From positions 62,001 through 126,000 of the forward strand of contig NZ_JABBFR010000008.1 in assembly GCF_018494065.1 (NCBI RefSeq): 64,000 nucleotides of DNA. Reading direction: 5' to 3'. Under the pieces are notes generated by a model. It searched no databases. It saw only the letters and a program-made list of their open reading frames with translations, and was not told the DNA's origin. This DNA is from Rosenbergiella gaditana. Its GTDB lineage: Bacteria; Pseudomonadota; Gammaproteobacteria; Enterobacterales; Enterobacteriaceae. Both the position numbers and the translations under genes were made by a program. Position 1 is the first letter of the stretch. Each line of letters starts with the position of its first letter. Of this stretch, positions 17,598-27,465 are shown in pieces.

Positions 17598-19202
17598 ATG
17601 CAACGTCGAGATTTTATAAAGCTTAGCTCATTACTGATTAGTGCGGGGGCTTTGCCTGCATGGAGCCGAGAGGTCATGTCAGGTCAGCGTCCACTTCTTA
17701 CCACGCCTAGCTTACTTGAACCCGATCTGCATCAACGTATAGAGTTGACTGCAATGGCGGGGAACAGTGTATGGAATAATAAATCGGTCTCGACTTGGGG
17801 GTATAATGGTGGCTATTTGGGCCCGACTATTAAACTTCGTCGCAATCAGCCTGTTTCGCTCCGCGTCCATAATCGACTCTCTGTCGATACCACTGTCCAT
17901 TGGCATGGTCTAGTGGTTGGCGGCGAGGTCGATGGTGGTCCGCAGGTGGTGATTCGTGCGGGTTCGCAGCGAGAAGTAACCTTTACGCCTGATCAGCCTG
18001 CCGCTACTTGCTGGTACCATCCTCACCCGCATATGACCTCTGGTTTTCAAGTGGCCAAAGGCCTCGCGGGAATGCTCGTCATTGAAGACGAGCACATCAA
18101 AACGCTACGCATCCCCTCGCAATGGGGCGTTGATGATATTCCGCTAGTGTTCCAAGACAAAAAATTGACGGATGCGGGGTCAGATATCGACTATCAACTC
18201 GATATTATGCATGCAGCAGTGGGATGGTTTGGTGACATGATGTTAACCAATGGTAACCAATATCCCCAAGTGGCGTTACCAAGTGGCTGGGTACGTTTAC
18301 GTTTATTGAACGGTTGTAATGCACGCTCGATGAATCTGGCGTTAAGCCATTGTCGTCACATGTATGTCATTGCCAGTGATGGAGGGCTATTAGCTGAACC
18401 TGTTAAAGTTGAACAGTTGGCTATGTTACCCGGCGAGCGTTTCGAGGTGATGATTGAGTTAACGGATACCATGCCATTCGACCTTGTCACACTGCCGGTG
18501 ACTCAAATGGGGATGACGCTTCCGCCTTTTGATCAACCCTTACCGTTATTAAAAGTCTTACCGCTGCGTATTGGTGGCGGAGCAGAATTACCGGACCATT
18601 TAGCAACATTGCCTTCGCTTCCCAGTACAGAGGGGCTCACGCGCCGCCGTATAGGGCTATCTATGGATAAGCAGCTTGATACAATCGGTATGCAGCAATT
18701 AATGCAACGTTATGGCCATCAAGCGATGGCAGGCATGCCGATGCACCACTCAGCACCGATGGCAGAGAGTTCTGATAAAACGCGTCAGAGCCAAGGGCAT
18801 GGGATGTCGGCGATGCCTACTATGCAGAACGCTTCGCAAGGTTATGATTTTCACCAAGGTAATAAGATTAACGGTAAGGCTTACCAAATTGGTGATATTG
18901 CTTGGCAAAGCCCACAGGGCCAACATGAGATTTGGGAGATCAGTGGTGAGGGTGACATGATGTTACACCCGTTCCATATCCATGGTACGCAGTACCGGAT
19001 TCTGAGTGAAAATGATCAGCCTGTCGCGGCACATCGGCAAGGCTTAAAAGATACGGTTCGCGTTGAAGGTGGTGTGAGCCAAGTGCTAGTCTCTTTCCCG
19101 CACACTGCCGACCATCAGGCACCCTATATGGCCCACTGCCATTTATTAGAACATGAAGATACTGGCATGATGATGAGTTTCACCGTCGGTAAGCAGGATT
19201 GA
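17598..19202 (+). CDS. cueO: CueO, periplasmic multicopper oxidase
   Basis: Oxidises Cu(I) to the less toxic Cu(II) in the periplasm. A Tat signal peptide (MQRRDFIKLSS...ALPAWS) is followed by three cupredoxin domains. Copper ligands are complete: HWHG (His101, His103), HPHPH (His141, His143), HPFHIHG (from His457) and HCHLLEHEDTGM (from 513). A Met/His-rich insert near residues 370-415 corresponds to the substrate-binding methionine-rich segment. At 534 residues it is slightly longer than the E. coli enzyme (516). It is a single gene, transcribed from the CueR-like promoter upstream and divergent from yacC. Confidence 0.94.
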   Translation: MQRRDFIKLSSLLISAGALPAWSREVMSGQRPLLTTPSLLEPDLHQRIELTAMAGNSVWNNKSVSTWGYNGGYLGPTIKLRRNQPVSLRVHNRLSVDTTVHWHGLVVGGEVDGGPQVVIRAGSQREVTFTPDQPAATCWYHPHPHMTSGFQVAKGLAGMLVIEDEHIKTLRIPSQWGVDDIPLVFQDKKLTDAGSDIDYQLDIMHAAVGWFGDMMLTNGNQYPQVALPSGWVRLRLLNGCNARSMNLALSHCRHMYVIASDGGLLAEPVKVEQLAMLPGERFEVMIELTDTMPFDLVTLPVTQMGMTLPPFDQPLPLLKVLPLRIGGGAELPDHLATLPSLPSTEGLTRRRIGLSMDKQLDTIGMQQLMQRYGHQAMAGMPMHHSAPMAESSDKTRQSQGHGMSAMPTMQNASQGYDFHQGNKINGKAYQIGDIAWQSPQGQHEIWEISGEGDMMLHPFHIHGTQYRILSENDQPVAAHRQGLKDTVRVEGGVSQVLVSFPHTADHQAPYMAHCHLLEHEDTGMMMSFTVGKQD

Positions 19203-19359
19203 TTAAGCGCAACACAGGGTTTTTATCTCAATTAGAATCCCTGTTATACTGCACCCCCTGAATTTTAGCTGTAAATTTCTGGGGTATGCATCCTACCTTT
19301 CAAGACTTTTACGCTTGGCCGCACAATGAAAACTGAGTACTCTCAGTGAGATAGAGATT

Positions 19360-19890
19360 ATGAAACATACCGTTGAAGTGATGATTTCCGAACAGGAAAT
19401 AAAGAATCGTGTTACAGAATTAGGGCAACAGATCACCGCCGCGTATCAAGATCGCGGGAGAGACATGGTGTTAGTGGGACTACTGCGCGGTTCATTTATG
19501 TTTATGGCGGATCTTTGTCGGGCGATTGATGTCTCCCACGAAGTTGACTTTATTACTGCCTCAAGTTACGGAAATGGCATGTCTTCAACGCGAGATGTGA
19601 AAATTCTTAAAGATTTAGATGAAGACATCCGCGGTAAAGATGTCCTCATTGTCGAAGATATTATCGATTCTGGTAATACGCTGAGTAAAGTGCGTGAAAT
19701 CTTACAATTACGCGAGCCAGCTTCGGTAGCGATCTGTACCTTGTTGGATAAACCTGAGCGTCGCGAAGTTGAGGTAACCGTAGAGTATGTAGGATTCCCT
19801 ATTCCTGATGAGTTTGTTGTCGGATACGGGATTGATTATGCACAGCGCTATCGCCATCTCCCCTATGTTGGGCGTGTGGTACCAGAGTAG
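19360..19890 (+). CDS. hpt: Hpt, hypoxanthine phosphoribosyltransferase
   Basis: Purine salvage enzyme converting hypoxanthine (and less well guanine) plus PRPP to the nucleotide. The 176-residue sequence is collinear with E. coli Hpt (178). The PRPP-binding loop [14 protein letters not shown] is near residues 93-106, and the flexible loop region ([14 protein letters not shown]) is present. It is a single gene followed by a hairpin. In E. coli gcd lies upstream and can lies downstream on the other strand; both are missing here. Confidence 0.96.
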   Translation: MKHTVEVMISEQEIKNRVTELGQQITAAYQDRGRDMVLVGLLRGSFMFMADLCRAIDVSHEVDFITASSYGNGMSSTRDVKILKDLDEDIRGKDVLIVEDIIDSGNTLSKVREILQLREPASVAICTLLDKPERREVEVTVEYVGFPIPDEFVVGYGIDYAQRYRHLPYVGRVVPE

Positions 19891-19911
19891 ATAGTAAATA
19901 GCACAAAGTTT

Positions 19912-19937
19912 CAGGCCAGCCTTGCTGGCCTGTTCTA
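19912..19937 (+). terminator. Terminator hairpin after hpt
   Basis: CAGGCCAGC/GCTGGCCTG forms a 9-base-pair stem with a 3-base loop, followed by TTCT. Confidence 0.75.
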
Positions 19938-20400
19938 TAATGGAGCACTTATGAGTAGTGTCTGACAGCGTTACTGCTTTAGGCGGTCAGGCGTTGTGAG
20001 TCGCGTTAATCGCTTTGAAAACGGTGGCATGTCAGTTGTCACTTCATCTTGTGACGACACGAGATCCATAATAAATATGTTTTAGTCGCCGTATTCCCCT
20101 TTGCGTGTCGTTCCGCTTCTCTGCTATCTCTAAAAGGGAAAGCCGGCGCTTTAGTCTCAACGTTACGTAGGCAATTTTTACACTGAGTCGCGATAAGATT
20201 TACGAATCTCTTATTACAAAGAGCACGCTGGATCGGCCATTCGGCTAGACTGTGTTCGATGAAGTACGATCAAATTCCCTAATGCCGCCACAGCATCACG
20301 AGAATTTGTCACTCAGGTTCATTCATTACCTCATCCCACCGCTAGGTTGAATGGGGACTTTTTTTAAACGCTAATCTGTCACCTAAACAGGCGTGGAGTT
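19938..20400. other. Gene-free interval at the carbonic anhydrase (can) position
   Basis: About 460 bases between the hpt terminator and yadG without a gene I can support. E. coli carries can (carbonic anhydrase) here on the minus strand; no fragment of its conserved motifs is recognisable in either direction. The promoter of yadG must lie in the right-hand part. A minus-strand frame without a start (about 20253-20039) is open for some 70 codons but resembles nothing known to me. Confidence 0.6.
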
Positions 20401-20403
20401 GAT

Positions 20404-21327
20404 ATGAATTATGCACTGGAAATTTCCGGGCTAACGAAAACTTATGGTAATCAGGTTCAAGCGTTAAAAGGGATCGATTTAACGGTTGAGGCGGGCGATT
20501 TTTACGCATTACTTGGCCCGAATGGTGCTGGGAAATCGACGACAATCGGTATTATAAGCTCATTGGTTAATAAATCATCGGGAAGTGTGCGCGTTTTTGG
20601 TCATGACTTAGATACCGATAAAGTGCGAGCCAAGCTGCAGCTTGGCTTAGTTCCGCAAGAGTTTAACTTTAATCCCTTCGAAAGTGTCCTACAGGTAGTG
20701 ACTAACCAAGCAGGATACTACGGTGTTGAAAAAAAACTGGCCTTAGTTAGAGCCGAAAAATATCTTCGCCAACTCGATTTATGGGAAAAACGTCACCAAA
20801 AATCCCGTATGCTGTCCGGCGGTATGAAACGACGCCTGATGATTGCTCGCGCCTTAATGCATGAGCCTAAACTATTGATTCTCGATGAACCGACTGCAGG
20901 GGTGGACATCGAATTAAGACGTTCTATGTGGGGTTTTCTTAAGCAGCTTAATGAGGCTGGCACTACGATCATTTTGACGACACACTATCTAGAAGAAGCG
21001 GAAATGTTATGCCGCAATATCGGAATTATTCAGCGAGGAGAACTGGTCGAAAATACCAGTATGAAGGCATTACTCGCGAAAGTGGTCTCGGAAACCTTTA
21101 TCTTTGATTTAGCTCCCCATGAGACACCAGCCGTGTTAGAAGGTTTTCATTATGAAAGTATCGATGCGACAACCTTAGAGGTTGAGGTGCTACGTGAGCA
21201 GGGGATTAACCAAGTCTTTAGCCAACTTTCTGCACAACATATTCAGGTACTGAGTATGCGAAATAAGGCGAATCGCTTGGAAGAGTTATTTGTGGATTTA
21301 GTCAGTAATACGGTGAAAGGTAATTAA
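20404..21327 (+). CDS. yadG: YadG, ABC transporter ATP-binding protein
   Basis: A 307-residue ABC-2 type ATPase. Walker A GPNGAGKST is near residues 38-46, the signature LSGGMKRR near residue 137, and Walker B LLILDEPTAG near residue 160, followed by the switch His in ILTTHYLEEAE. The C-terminal region after about residue 220 is variable, as usual. It pairs with the permease YadH, whose ATG overlaps the yadG stop by one base. The substrate of YadGH is not established. Confidence 0.92.
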   Translation: MNYALEISGLTKTYGNQVQALKGIDLTVEAGDFYALLGPNGAGKSTTIGIISSLVNKSSGSVRVFGHDLDTDKVRAKLQLGLVPQEFNFNPFESVLQVVTNQAGYYGVEKKLALVRAEKYLRQLDLWEKRHQKSRMLSGGMKRRLMIARALMHEPKLLILDEPTAGVDIELRRSMWGFLKQLNEAGTTIILTTHYLEEAEMLCRNIGIIQRGELVENTSMKALLAKVVSETFIFDLAPHETPAVLEGFHYESIDATTLEVEVLREQGINQVFSQLSAQHIQVLSMRNKANRLEELFVDLVSNTVKGN

Positions 21328-22097
21328 TGGCACACTTATATTGGGTAGCGCTTAAACGACTGTGGGCGAAAGAGATCCATCGTTTTGGACGTATTTGGAT
21401 CCAAACATTAGTTCCTCCGGTTATTACCATGACGCTCTATTTTATTATTTTCGGTAATCTGATCGGCTCGCGTATTGGTGACATGCATGGCTTTACCTAC
21501 ATGCAATTCATTGTACCGGGGCTGATCATGATGTCGGTGATCACTAACTCCTATGCCAATGTCGCATCATCATTTTTTAGTGCTAAGTTTCAGCACAATA
21601 TTGAAGAACTGCTTGTAGCGCCTGTACCTACGCACGTTATTATTGCGGGATATGTGGGGGGCGGTGTAGCGCGAGGCATTTGTGTAGGCGCATTGGTTAC
21701 TGCCATTTCACTGCTGTTTGTACCCTTCCATGTCTTTTATTGGCCAATGGTGGCTTTGACCATCCTACTGACAGCTATCGTCTTTTCGTTAGCGGGGTTA
21801 TTAAATGCTGTTTTCGCACGTAGTTTTGATGATATTAGCTTAATCCCGACCTTCGTCTTGACCCCTCTGACTTATTTGGGCGGCGTTTTTTATTCCTTAT
21901 CGCTACTTCCGCCTTTTTGGCAAGGGGTGTCTAAGCTTAATCCGATTGTTTATATGATCAGTGGTTTTCGCTACGGATTTCTGGGCATTCAAGACGTACC
22001 CGTCCCCTTGACGCTAACCATCCTCGTCGTATTCGTTGCGATATTTTACGCGATAGTATGGTCCTTAATCGAACGTGGCAAAGGGCTACGCAGTTAA
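21327..22097 (+). CDS. yadH: YadH, ABC-2 type transporter permease
   Basis: A 256-residue inner-membrane permease with six hydrophobic segments typical of ABC-2 exporters (NodJ/DrrB-like). The conserved block near residues 180-205 (LTPLTYLGGVFYSLSLLP) is the ABC-2 signature. Translation is coupled to yadG by the shared TAATG. A palindrome shared with the opposing panC gene follows. Confidence 0.92.
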   Translation: MAHLYWVALKRLWAKEIHRFGRIWIQTLVPPVITMTLYFIIFGNLIGSRIGDMHGFTYMQFIVPGLIMMSVITNSYANVASSFFSAKFQHNIEELLVAPVPTHVIIAGYVGGGVARGICVGALVTAISLLFVPFHVFYWPMVALTILLTAIVFSLAGLLNAVFARSFDDISLIPTFVLTPLTYLGGVFYSLSLLPPFWQGVSKLNPIVYMISGFRYGFLGIQDVPVPLTLTILVVFVAIFYAIVWSLIERGKGLRS

Positions 22098-22111
22098 CCT
22101 CCTCAACGCTA

Positions 22112-22157
22112 AAGACCCATAGTGTGAGGAGGTAACGCTTCACACTATGGGAGTGTG
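22112..22157. terminator. Palindromic terminator between yadH and panC
   Basis: CCCATAGTGTGA (22116-22127) and TCACACTATGGG (22140-22151) form a perfect 12-base-pair stem with a 12-base loop. It overlaps the panC stop codon. A second short hairpin, CACACT/AGTGTG (22141-22157), would compete for the right arm. No long T-run is present. Confidence 0.55.
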
Positions 22158-22993
22158 ACCTGCTGGTTATCAATTAACCGGGCTTTTCCTAACCAAGCGG
22201 CCATCAGAATGACTGCTTTACGGCTGTTCGCGGTCAGAGGCATTAGGTTCTCCGCATCACAAATGGCAATACCATCCGGCTGCCAGCCTTTATCCGCTAG
22301 GCTCGTTACAGCGCTATCAACGATTGCAGTGTAATCTTTCTCACCCTGACGTAAACGCTCTGCCATCGCCTGCATGGTTTGACTAAGTTGAACCGCTTGC
22401 TGGCGTTCGGCTTCCGTTAAATAGCCATTACGAGAACTGAGGGCTAGGCCATCTTCAGCTCGTACAGTCGGGACTCCGACAATCGTGATTGGATAATTGA
22501 GGTCGAGAACCATTTTGCGAATGATGGCTAATTGCTGAAAATCTTTCTCCCCAAAACACGCCACATCAGGCTGTACGATATTGAATAATTTACTGACAAC
22601 CGTACTCACGCCACGAAAATGTCCAGGGCGACTGGCGCCTTCTAATAGTTCAGAGAGTCCCGGGACATGGACGAAGGATTGTTCATTTAGCCCTGTTGGA
22701 TAGAGGGTGTTTGCAGCGGGGGCAAACAGTATATCGGCCTTATCAGTCAATAATTGCTGGTCATTCTCAAGGGTACGCGGGTAACGTGCTAAGTCATCTG
22801 GCCGATCAAATTGCATTGGATTGACGAAAATAGAGACGATAACACTATCGGCTAATTGCTTCGCTCGCTCCACTAGGGTGATATGACCTTGATGAAGGTT
22901 TCCCATCGTTGGCACAAAAGCAAGGGTTTTACCTTGGCGGCGCAAGTCGCTCAATCGCTGTTGCAGGGCGGCTATATCGTGAAAAGTCTGCAT
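22145..22993 (-). CDS. panC: PanC, pantothenate synthetase
   Basis: Condenses pantoate and beta-alanine with ATP to make pantothenate. It is 282 residues (E. coli 283). The nucleotidyltransferase HxGH-type motif ([14 protein letters not shown]) is near residues 29-42, and the family block [19 protein letters not shown] is present. It lies 10 bases downstream of panB in a two-gene operon. panD, which makes beta-alanine and follows in E. coli, is not here; yadH abuts instead. Confidence 0.96.
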   Translation of the reverse strand: MQTFHDIAALQQRLSDLRRQGKTLAFVPTMGNLHQGHITLVERAKQLADSVIVSIFVNPMQFDRPDDLARYPRTLENDQQLLTDKADILFAPAANTLYPTGLNEQSFVHVPGLSELLEGASRPGHFRGVSTVVSKLFNIVQPDVACFGEKDFQQLAIIRKMVLDLNYPITIVGVPTVRAEDGLALSSRNGYLTEAERQQAVQLSQTMQAMAERLRQGEKDYTAIVDSAVTSLADKGWQPDGIAICDAENLMPLTANSRKAVILMAAWLGKARLIDNQQVTLP

Positions 22994-23003
22994 GGAAAGA
23001 AGT

Positions 23004-23801
23004 CTATCCTTTAAAACTGTGGGTTAACTCAGGGAAAGTGCCGTCTAGCACTTGTTGTTGATATTCCGCAACGGCGAGTGAAATCGATCCGGTTTCAGCT
23101 AAGAAGTTTTTAGCAAATTTGGGCACATAGCCAGAGGTAATACCGATGACATCTTGCATCACTAAGATCTGACCATCGGTTTGAGCTCCCGCACCAATAC
23201 CGATAACCGGGATAGTCAGCGCATCGGTAATCCGTTTCGCCAAGGAAATAGGGACGCATTCCAACACCAGTAGCTGCATTCCTGCGGCTTCAAGGGTCAG
23301 TGCATCATTGAGGAGTTGGTCGGCTTGTTCTTCTGTTTTACCTTGAACCTGATAGCCACCGAAGATATTCACGGATTGTGGCGTTAATCCAAGGTGACCG
23401 CACACAGGGACTGCGCGCTCTGTCAGGTGGCGAACAGTATCGGCCAACCATGCACCCCCTTCGATTTTCACCATATTAGCGCCTGCTCGCATTACACGTG
23501 CCGCATTATGACCGGCTTGCTCTAGGGTAGGGTAACTCATAAAGGGTAGGTCGGTGAGCAGTAAGACGTTTGGCGCACCTTGACGCACATGACGAGTATG
23601 GTAAACCATATCATCGACGGTGACGGGAACGGTAGAGTCATGGCCTTGAATCGTCATTCCTAGGGAGTCACCGACGAGTAATACCGGAATATCTTGCTCA
23701 GCAAAAAGCCTTGCAAAGCTGTAATCATACGCCGTGAGTGAGGCGAATTTTTTACCTTCAAGTTTCCACTGACGTAAATTTTTCAGGGTGATAGGTGTCA
23801 T
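23004..23801 (-). CDS. panB: PanB, ketopantoate hydroxymethyltransferase
   Basis: Transfers a hydroxymethyl group from 5,10-methylene-THF to 2-oxoisovalerate, the first step of pantothenate synthesis. The 265-residue TIM-barrel protein shows the family motifs [12 protein letters not shown] near the N-terminus and [18 protein letters not shown]. It starts at an ATG at 23801 and is separated from folK by 84 bases, which may contain a promoter. panC follows in the same transcript. Confidence 0.96.
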   Translation of the reverse strand: MTPITLKNLRQWKLEGKKFASLTAYDYSFARLFAEQDIPVLLVGDSLGMTIQGHDSTVPVTVDDMVYHTRHVRQGAPNVLLLTDLPFMSYPTLEQAGHNAARVMRAGANMVKIEGGAWLADTVRHLTERAVPVCGHLGLTPQSVNIFGGYQVQGKTEEQADQLLNDALTLEAAGMQLLVLECVPISLAKRITDALTIPVIGIGAGAQTDGQILVMQDVIGITSGYVPKFAKNFLAETGSISLAVAEYQQQVLDGTFPELTHSFKG

Positions 23802-23885
23802 TATAAACTCTTGTCAAGGATAATTGTGACGCGGAGTTTACAGCAACTCGTACTACACGGGAATCCCCATACCGACTTTCGTCTA

Positions 23886-24365
23886 TTACCACAAAGTGAT
23901 CGTTGAGGTATCCAATAAAGCGAGACAACTTGATACGCTGCCCTTGTCGCCGATGGTCAGATCACCTGCAACTTCTGCCAGCGGTATTAACATAAAGGCG
24001 CGGTTATGCATGTCGTAATGAGGCAGTGTCAGCTGTTCACTGTCAACTTGCTGTTCGCCAAAAACGAGCAGATCGAGATCGAGCGTGCGGGGACCCCAAC
24101 GCTGGTCTTTACGTTCTCGCCCTTGTTCTAACTCAATGCGCTGGGTATGGTTCAGCAGTGCTAAAGGCGACAATTCAGTGTCCAACACCACCACGGCATT
24201 CAAAAAGTCAGGTTGATCTTGCGGACCATAAGGTGGCGTTCGGTAAAAAGATGAAATATCGACTAGCGTTGATGCCGGCAGGGCCGAGAGGGCAGTAATC
24301 GCCCTCTGGCACTGATCAAGTGGGTCACGTAGATTGCTACCCAGTGCAATATAGACGCGAACCAT
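23886..24365 (-). CDS. folK: FolK, 6-hydroxymethyl-7,8-dihydropterin pyrophosphokinase
   Basis: Transfers pyrophosphate from ATP to the pterin in folate synthesis. The 159-residue sequence shows the family's YIALGSNL start and the signature RWGPRTLDLDLL with its Mg-binding aspartates near residues 89-100. It starts only 2 bases after the pcnB stop, so the two genes are co-translated. The C-terminal 30 residues are less like E. coli than the rest. Confidence 0.95.
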   Translation of the reverse strand: MVRVYIALGSNLRDPLDQCQRAITALSALPASTLVDISSFYRTPPYGPQDQPDFLNAVVVLDTELSPLALLNHTQRIELEQGRERKDQRWGPRTLDLDLLVFGEQQVDSEQLTLPHYDMHNRAFMLIPLAEVAGDLTIGDKGSVSSCLALLDTSTITLW

Positions 24366-24367
24366 GA

Positions 24368-25780
24368 TTAACTCTCATTTCGGCGCGAAATATTACCTTT
24401 AGGCGCACGCTTACGTGGCCTATTATAGCGGCGGCGCTGAGCCGGATCGCTTCCTAAATCTTGTAACATCGCGGCTTGGTCGGTGGCATTTTTAGTCTGG
24501 AATTCGGTCCACCAATCGCTTAAACGCTGGAGCTCTACTGAGGATTCGACACCTGCACGAAGGACTAACAGGTCATAGGCGGCGCGGAATTTAGGGTGTT
24601 CCATTAATTTCCAAGCGCGCTTGCCATGACGCCGAGAAATCCGTAGTTGTAGCGTCCAGATATCACGGGTCATGGTTGTAAAGCGTTTAGGAATTGCAAT
24701 AGCTCGACAGGCTTCATCTAAGGTGTCGTTCATGGCCAACGAAAAGGCTTCAAAGAAAGGTAGGCCACTTTCTTGAGCAATTTGCTGCGCTTTCTCCTGT
24801 AGCGGATACCAATACATTACCGCAAAGAGAAACGCCGGGTTAACTCGGCTATCGTTTTGTATACGATGATCCGTATTTTTTAGCACTTGTACTAAAATAC
24901 GCTCCATCGGACTATCGCCACTCTCAGTGAAATACTGATGAATTAACGGGAAGAGTGGTTCAAAAAGATGATATTCACGCAACAATGGATAGGTGTGCTC
25001 ACCGTAACCGGATTGCAGTAACTTAAGTGTTTCTTCAAAGAGACGTGCTGGCGGAATATTCTTTAAGAGTTCCGCGAGATCGCTAATTGGCGCTGCCGTT
25101 TCTGGCGCGATTTTCATCCCTAACTTTGCACTAAAACGAATGACTCGTAACATCCGAACAGGATCTTCGCGATATCGGGTCTCAGGATGGCCTATAAGGC
25201 GGATAATGCCTTGCTCTAAATCGCTTAAGCCATTGACATAATCGCGTACCGTGAAGTCTGCCGCGCTATAGTAGAGGCTGTTGATGGTTAAATCGCGGCG
25301 TTGCGCATCATCTTCAATGCTCCCAAAAATATTATCGCGCAACAGCATGCCGTTTTGTTCTTGTTGCGACGTATTTCGGTCAATAGCTTCTTCTTGTTCG
25401 TGATGTCCGCGAAAGGTCGCTACTTCAATCACCTCAGGGCCAAACATCACGTGTGCCAAGCGAAAACGTCGCCCGACTAACCGGCAGTTACGGAATAATT
25501 TGCGCATCTGCTCTGGGGTGGCATTGGTGGTGATGTCGAAATCTTTCGGTTTTTTACCCAGAAGAAGGTCACGGACACCACCACCGACTAAGTAAGCTTC
25601 GAAACCGGACTTATTAAGACGATGCAGGACCTTCAATGCATTATCACTAATATCTCGACGAGAGATATTGTGTTGATCGCGTGGAATGATCGTTATCGGC
25701 GGTGGGACGTTTTCTGCAGAGATGCTCTCCTCGTCACGCGTAAGGATTTTTCGGCAAAAATTAGCGACTCGGGTAAAAAT
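24368..25780 (-). CDS. pcnB: PcnB, poly(A) polymerase I, with an AUU start codon
   Basis: Adds poly(A) tails to RNA 3' ends, promoting decay and controlling ColE1-type plasmid copy number. The class II nucleotidyltransferase head is seen near residues 60-85 ([20 protein letters not shown]), followed by the tRNA-nucleotidyltransferase-like neck and a basic C-terminus ([13 protein letters not shown]). No ATG, GTG or TTG fits the family N-terminus. [10 protein letters not shown] is preceded by an ATT at 25780-25778 with AGG six bases upstream. This matches E. coli pcnB, which is reported to start at AUU. An in-frame TTG at 25795 would add five residues. Length is 470 residues. Confidence 0.9.
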   Translation of the reverse strand: MFTRVANFCRKILTRDEESISAENVPPPITIIPRDQHNISRRDISDNALKVLHRLNKSGFEAYLVGGGVRDLLLGKKPKDFDITTNATPEQMRKLFRNCRLVGRRFRLAHVMFGPEVIEVATFRGHHEQEEAIDRNTSQQEQNGMLLRDNIFGSIEDDAQRRDLTINSLYYSAADFTVRDYVNGLSDLEQGIIRLIGHPETRYREDPVRMLRVIRFSAKLGMKIAPETAAPISDLAELLKNIPPARLFEETLKLLQSGYGEHTYPLLREYHLFEPLFPLIHQYFTESGDSPMERILVQVLKNTDHRIQNDSRVNPAFLFAVMYWYPLQEKAQQIAQESGLPFFEAFSLAMNDTLDEACRAIAIPKRFTTMTRDIWTLQLRISRRHGKRAWKLMEHPKFRAAYDLLVLRAGVESSVELQRLSDWWTEFQTKNATDQAAMLQDLGSDPAQRRRYNRPRKRAPKGNISRRNES

Positions 25781-25850
25781 AGTACACCTCAACAATAAAA
25801 AGTAAATACGGTTCTAAATGGGAGCTCATCATAGCCTGTTGTGAATCATT

Positions 25851-26750
25851 TTAGAATGTTGATAACACATCTGTAGTAATGAAAGTGCTATTAATTGGGA
25901 TTTTTACTCTCTGCCACTGCTTTATCGCCTGATGAATCAGCTGTTCTACACTTAAATCGCGCCACTCATCGTTAACATTTTGCCCTAATGCAGCGAGGGC
26001 TAAGATCAGCATTCTCTGTGGTTCTTCGCTGGGAAGTGGCGGAGCGTGGTTTTGCTTCGAGAGCTTGCTCCCCTCCTGATTCAATGCTAGCGGAAGGTGG
26101 AGATAATCGGGTGCTGTCCATCCGAGTTGCTGATAAAGCGCGATTTGTCGCACCGTGGGTTCAATCAAATCCGCACCCCGTACCACTTGCGTCACGCCTT
26201 GATCGTGGTCATCGACCGTGACGGCAAGGTTATAGGCAAAGAGTCCATCTCGACGATGAATAATAAAATCTTCTTGCGCTAACGGTGGGTGGCAGTTAAC
26301 GGTACCGCGCAAAAGGTCATTAAAATGGGTGACAGGTGATTGTTGATACAAACGTAGCGCAGCACCTTCGGCGCTTCGATGGGCATTGCGGCAGGTACCA
26401 AGATAATATCCCCCCGATTGCTGAATCGATTTTCGGGTACAGGTACAGTAGTAACTACGTCGATGCGTAATCAACCACTCTAAAACCTCGCGATAACGGG
26501 AATGATGCTGTGATTGCCAAACGACTTGGCCATCCCACTCTAATCCATAGCGTTCAAGTTGTTGGAGGATGCGGTGGGAGGCACCCGCGATCTCTCTGGG
26601 GGGATCTATATCTTCAATGCGAACTCGCCACAGGCCGTGTTGAGAACGCGCATCAAGATAGCTTCCCAGCGCTGCCATTAACGAACCAAAGTGGAGGTCA
26701 CCTGAGGGGGAGGGCGCAAAGCGTCCAATGATAGGCGTAGAGTCAGTCAT
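25851..26750 (-). CDS. gluQ: GluQ, glutamyl-Q tRNA(Asp) synthetase
   Basis: Truncated glutamyl-tRNA synthetase paralogue that attaches glutamate to the queuosine of tRNA(Asp). The catalytic fold retains the HIGH-like motif (GDLHFGS, near residue 17) and a KMSKS-like GSKLSK near residue 230, and it lacks the anticodon-binding domain. Zinc-binding residues are in [20 protein letters not shown]. It is 299 residues. It lies 78 bases after dksA and is probably co-transcribed with it, as in E. coli. Confidence 0.94.
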   Translation of the reverse strand: MTDSTPIIGRFAPSPSGDLHFGSLMAALGSYLDARSQHGLWRVRIEDIDPPREIAGASHRILQQLERYGLEWDGQVVWQSQHHSRYREVLEWLITHRRSYYCTCTRKSIQQSGGYYLGTCRNAHRSAEGAALRLYQQSPVTHFNDLLRGTVNCHPPLAQEDFIIHRRDGLFAYNLAVTVDDHDQGVTQVVRGADLIEPTVRQIALYQQLGWTAPDYLHLPLALNQEGSKLSKQNHAPPLPSEEPQRMLILALAALGQNVNDEWRDLSVEQLIHQAIKQWQRVKIPINSTFITTDVLSTF

Positions 26751-26828
26751 AATCAGAGTAATCGCACAGCCACTAACGATTAGGCGTTGCGGCCGTGCAA
26801 TTAGGTATATCCTCGATCAGCGGTAGGA

Positions 26829-27284
26829 TTAGCCTGCCATCTGTTTTTCGCGAATTTCTGCTAACGTCTTACAGTCGATACACATATCGGCAGTAGGGCG
26901 TGCTTCAAGACGGCGAATGCCGATTTCTACACCACAAGCTTCACAAAAACCGAAGTCGTCATCTTCAACTTTTTTCAGCGTTTTTTCTATTTTCTTAATT
27001 AACTTACGTTCACGATCTCGGTTACGCAGTTCCAGACTGAACTCTTCTTCTTGTGTTGCGCGATCGGCCGGGTCAGGAAAGTTAGACGCTTCGTCTTGCA
27101 TATGGCTGACGGTACGGTCTACTTCATCCCTGAGTTGATTACGCCAAGCAACAAGAATTTTCTTGAAGTGTTCCAGCTGGGCTTCGTTCATATACTCTTC
27201 GCCCGGTTTCTCCTGATACGGCGCCACCCCAGCGATGGCGAGGATACTCAGAGACGATGTTTTACGTTTTTGCCCTTCTTGCAT
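26829..27284 (-). CDS. dksA: DksA, RNA polymerase-binding transcription factor
   Basis: Binds the RNA polymerase secondary channel and acts with ppGpp to repress rRNA promoters and activate amino acid promoters. The protein is 151 residues, as in E. coli. The coiled-coil tip carries Asp71, Asp74 and Ala76 (FPDPADRAT), the residues needed for activity. The zinc finger CEACG...CIDC is at the C-terminus. The ATG at 27284 follows AGGAG; the open frame extends to 27305 without support. Conservation is nearly complete. Confidence 0.97.
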   Translation of the reverse strand: MQEGQKRKTSSLSILAIAGVAPYQEKPGEEYMNEAQLEHFKKILVAWRNQLRDEVDRTVSHMQDEASNFPDPADRATQEEEFSLELRNRDRERKLIKKIEKTLKKVEDDDFGFCEACGVEIGIRRLEARPTADMCIDCKTLAEIREKQMAG

Positions 27285-27465
27285 GTTGCTTCTCCTGGAT
27301 AACACGCACTATCGATTCCTGATTCCCACTAAGGGAAAAAAACAGGGCGCTATAAATATCAGAATCCTCAAGGGTTGGCAATTACTGATAACGATGAGTT
27401 TCGTGTTATTGATAATATGTTTCTAATTAAAGAGGAAAAACTCCTAAAAGAAAACAATTACCCCT

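Noticed and set aside
20039-20253. Minus-strand open frame of about 70 codons with a CKNC segment in the hpt-yadG gap
   Set aside because: It has no start codon or ribosome site, matches no family I recognise, and is not a can remnant; an open frame of this length can occur by chance.
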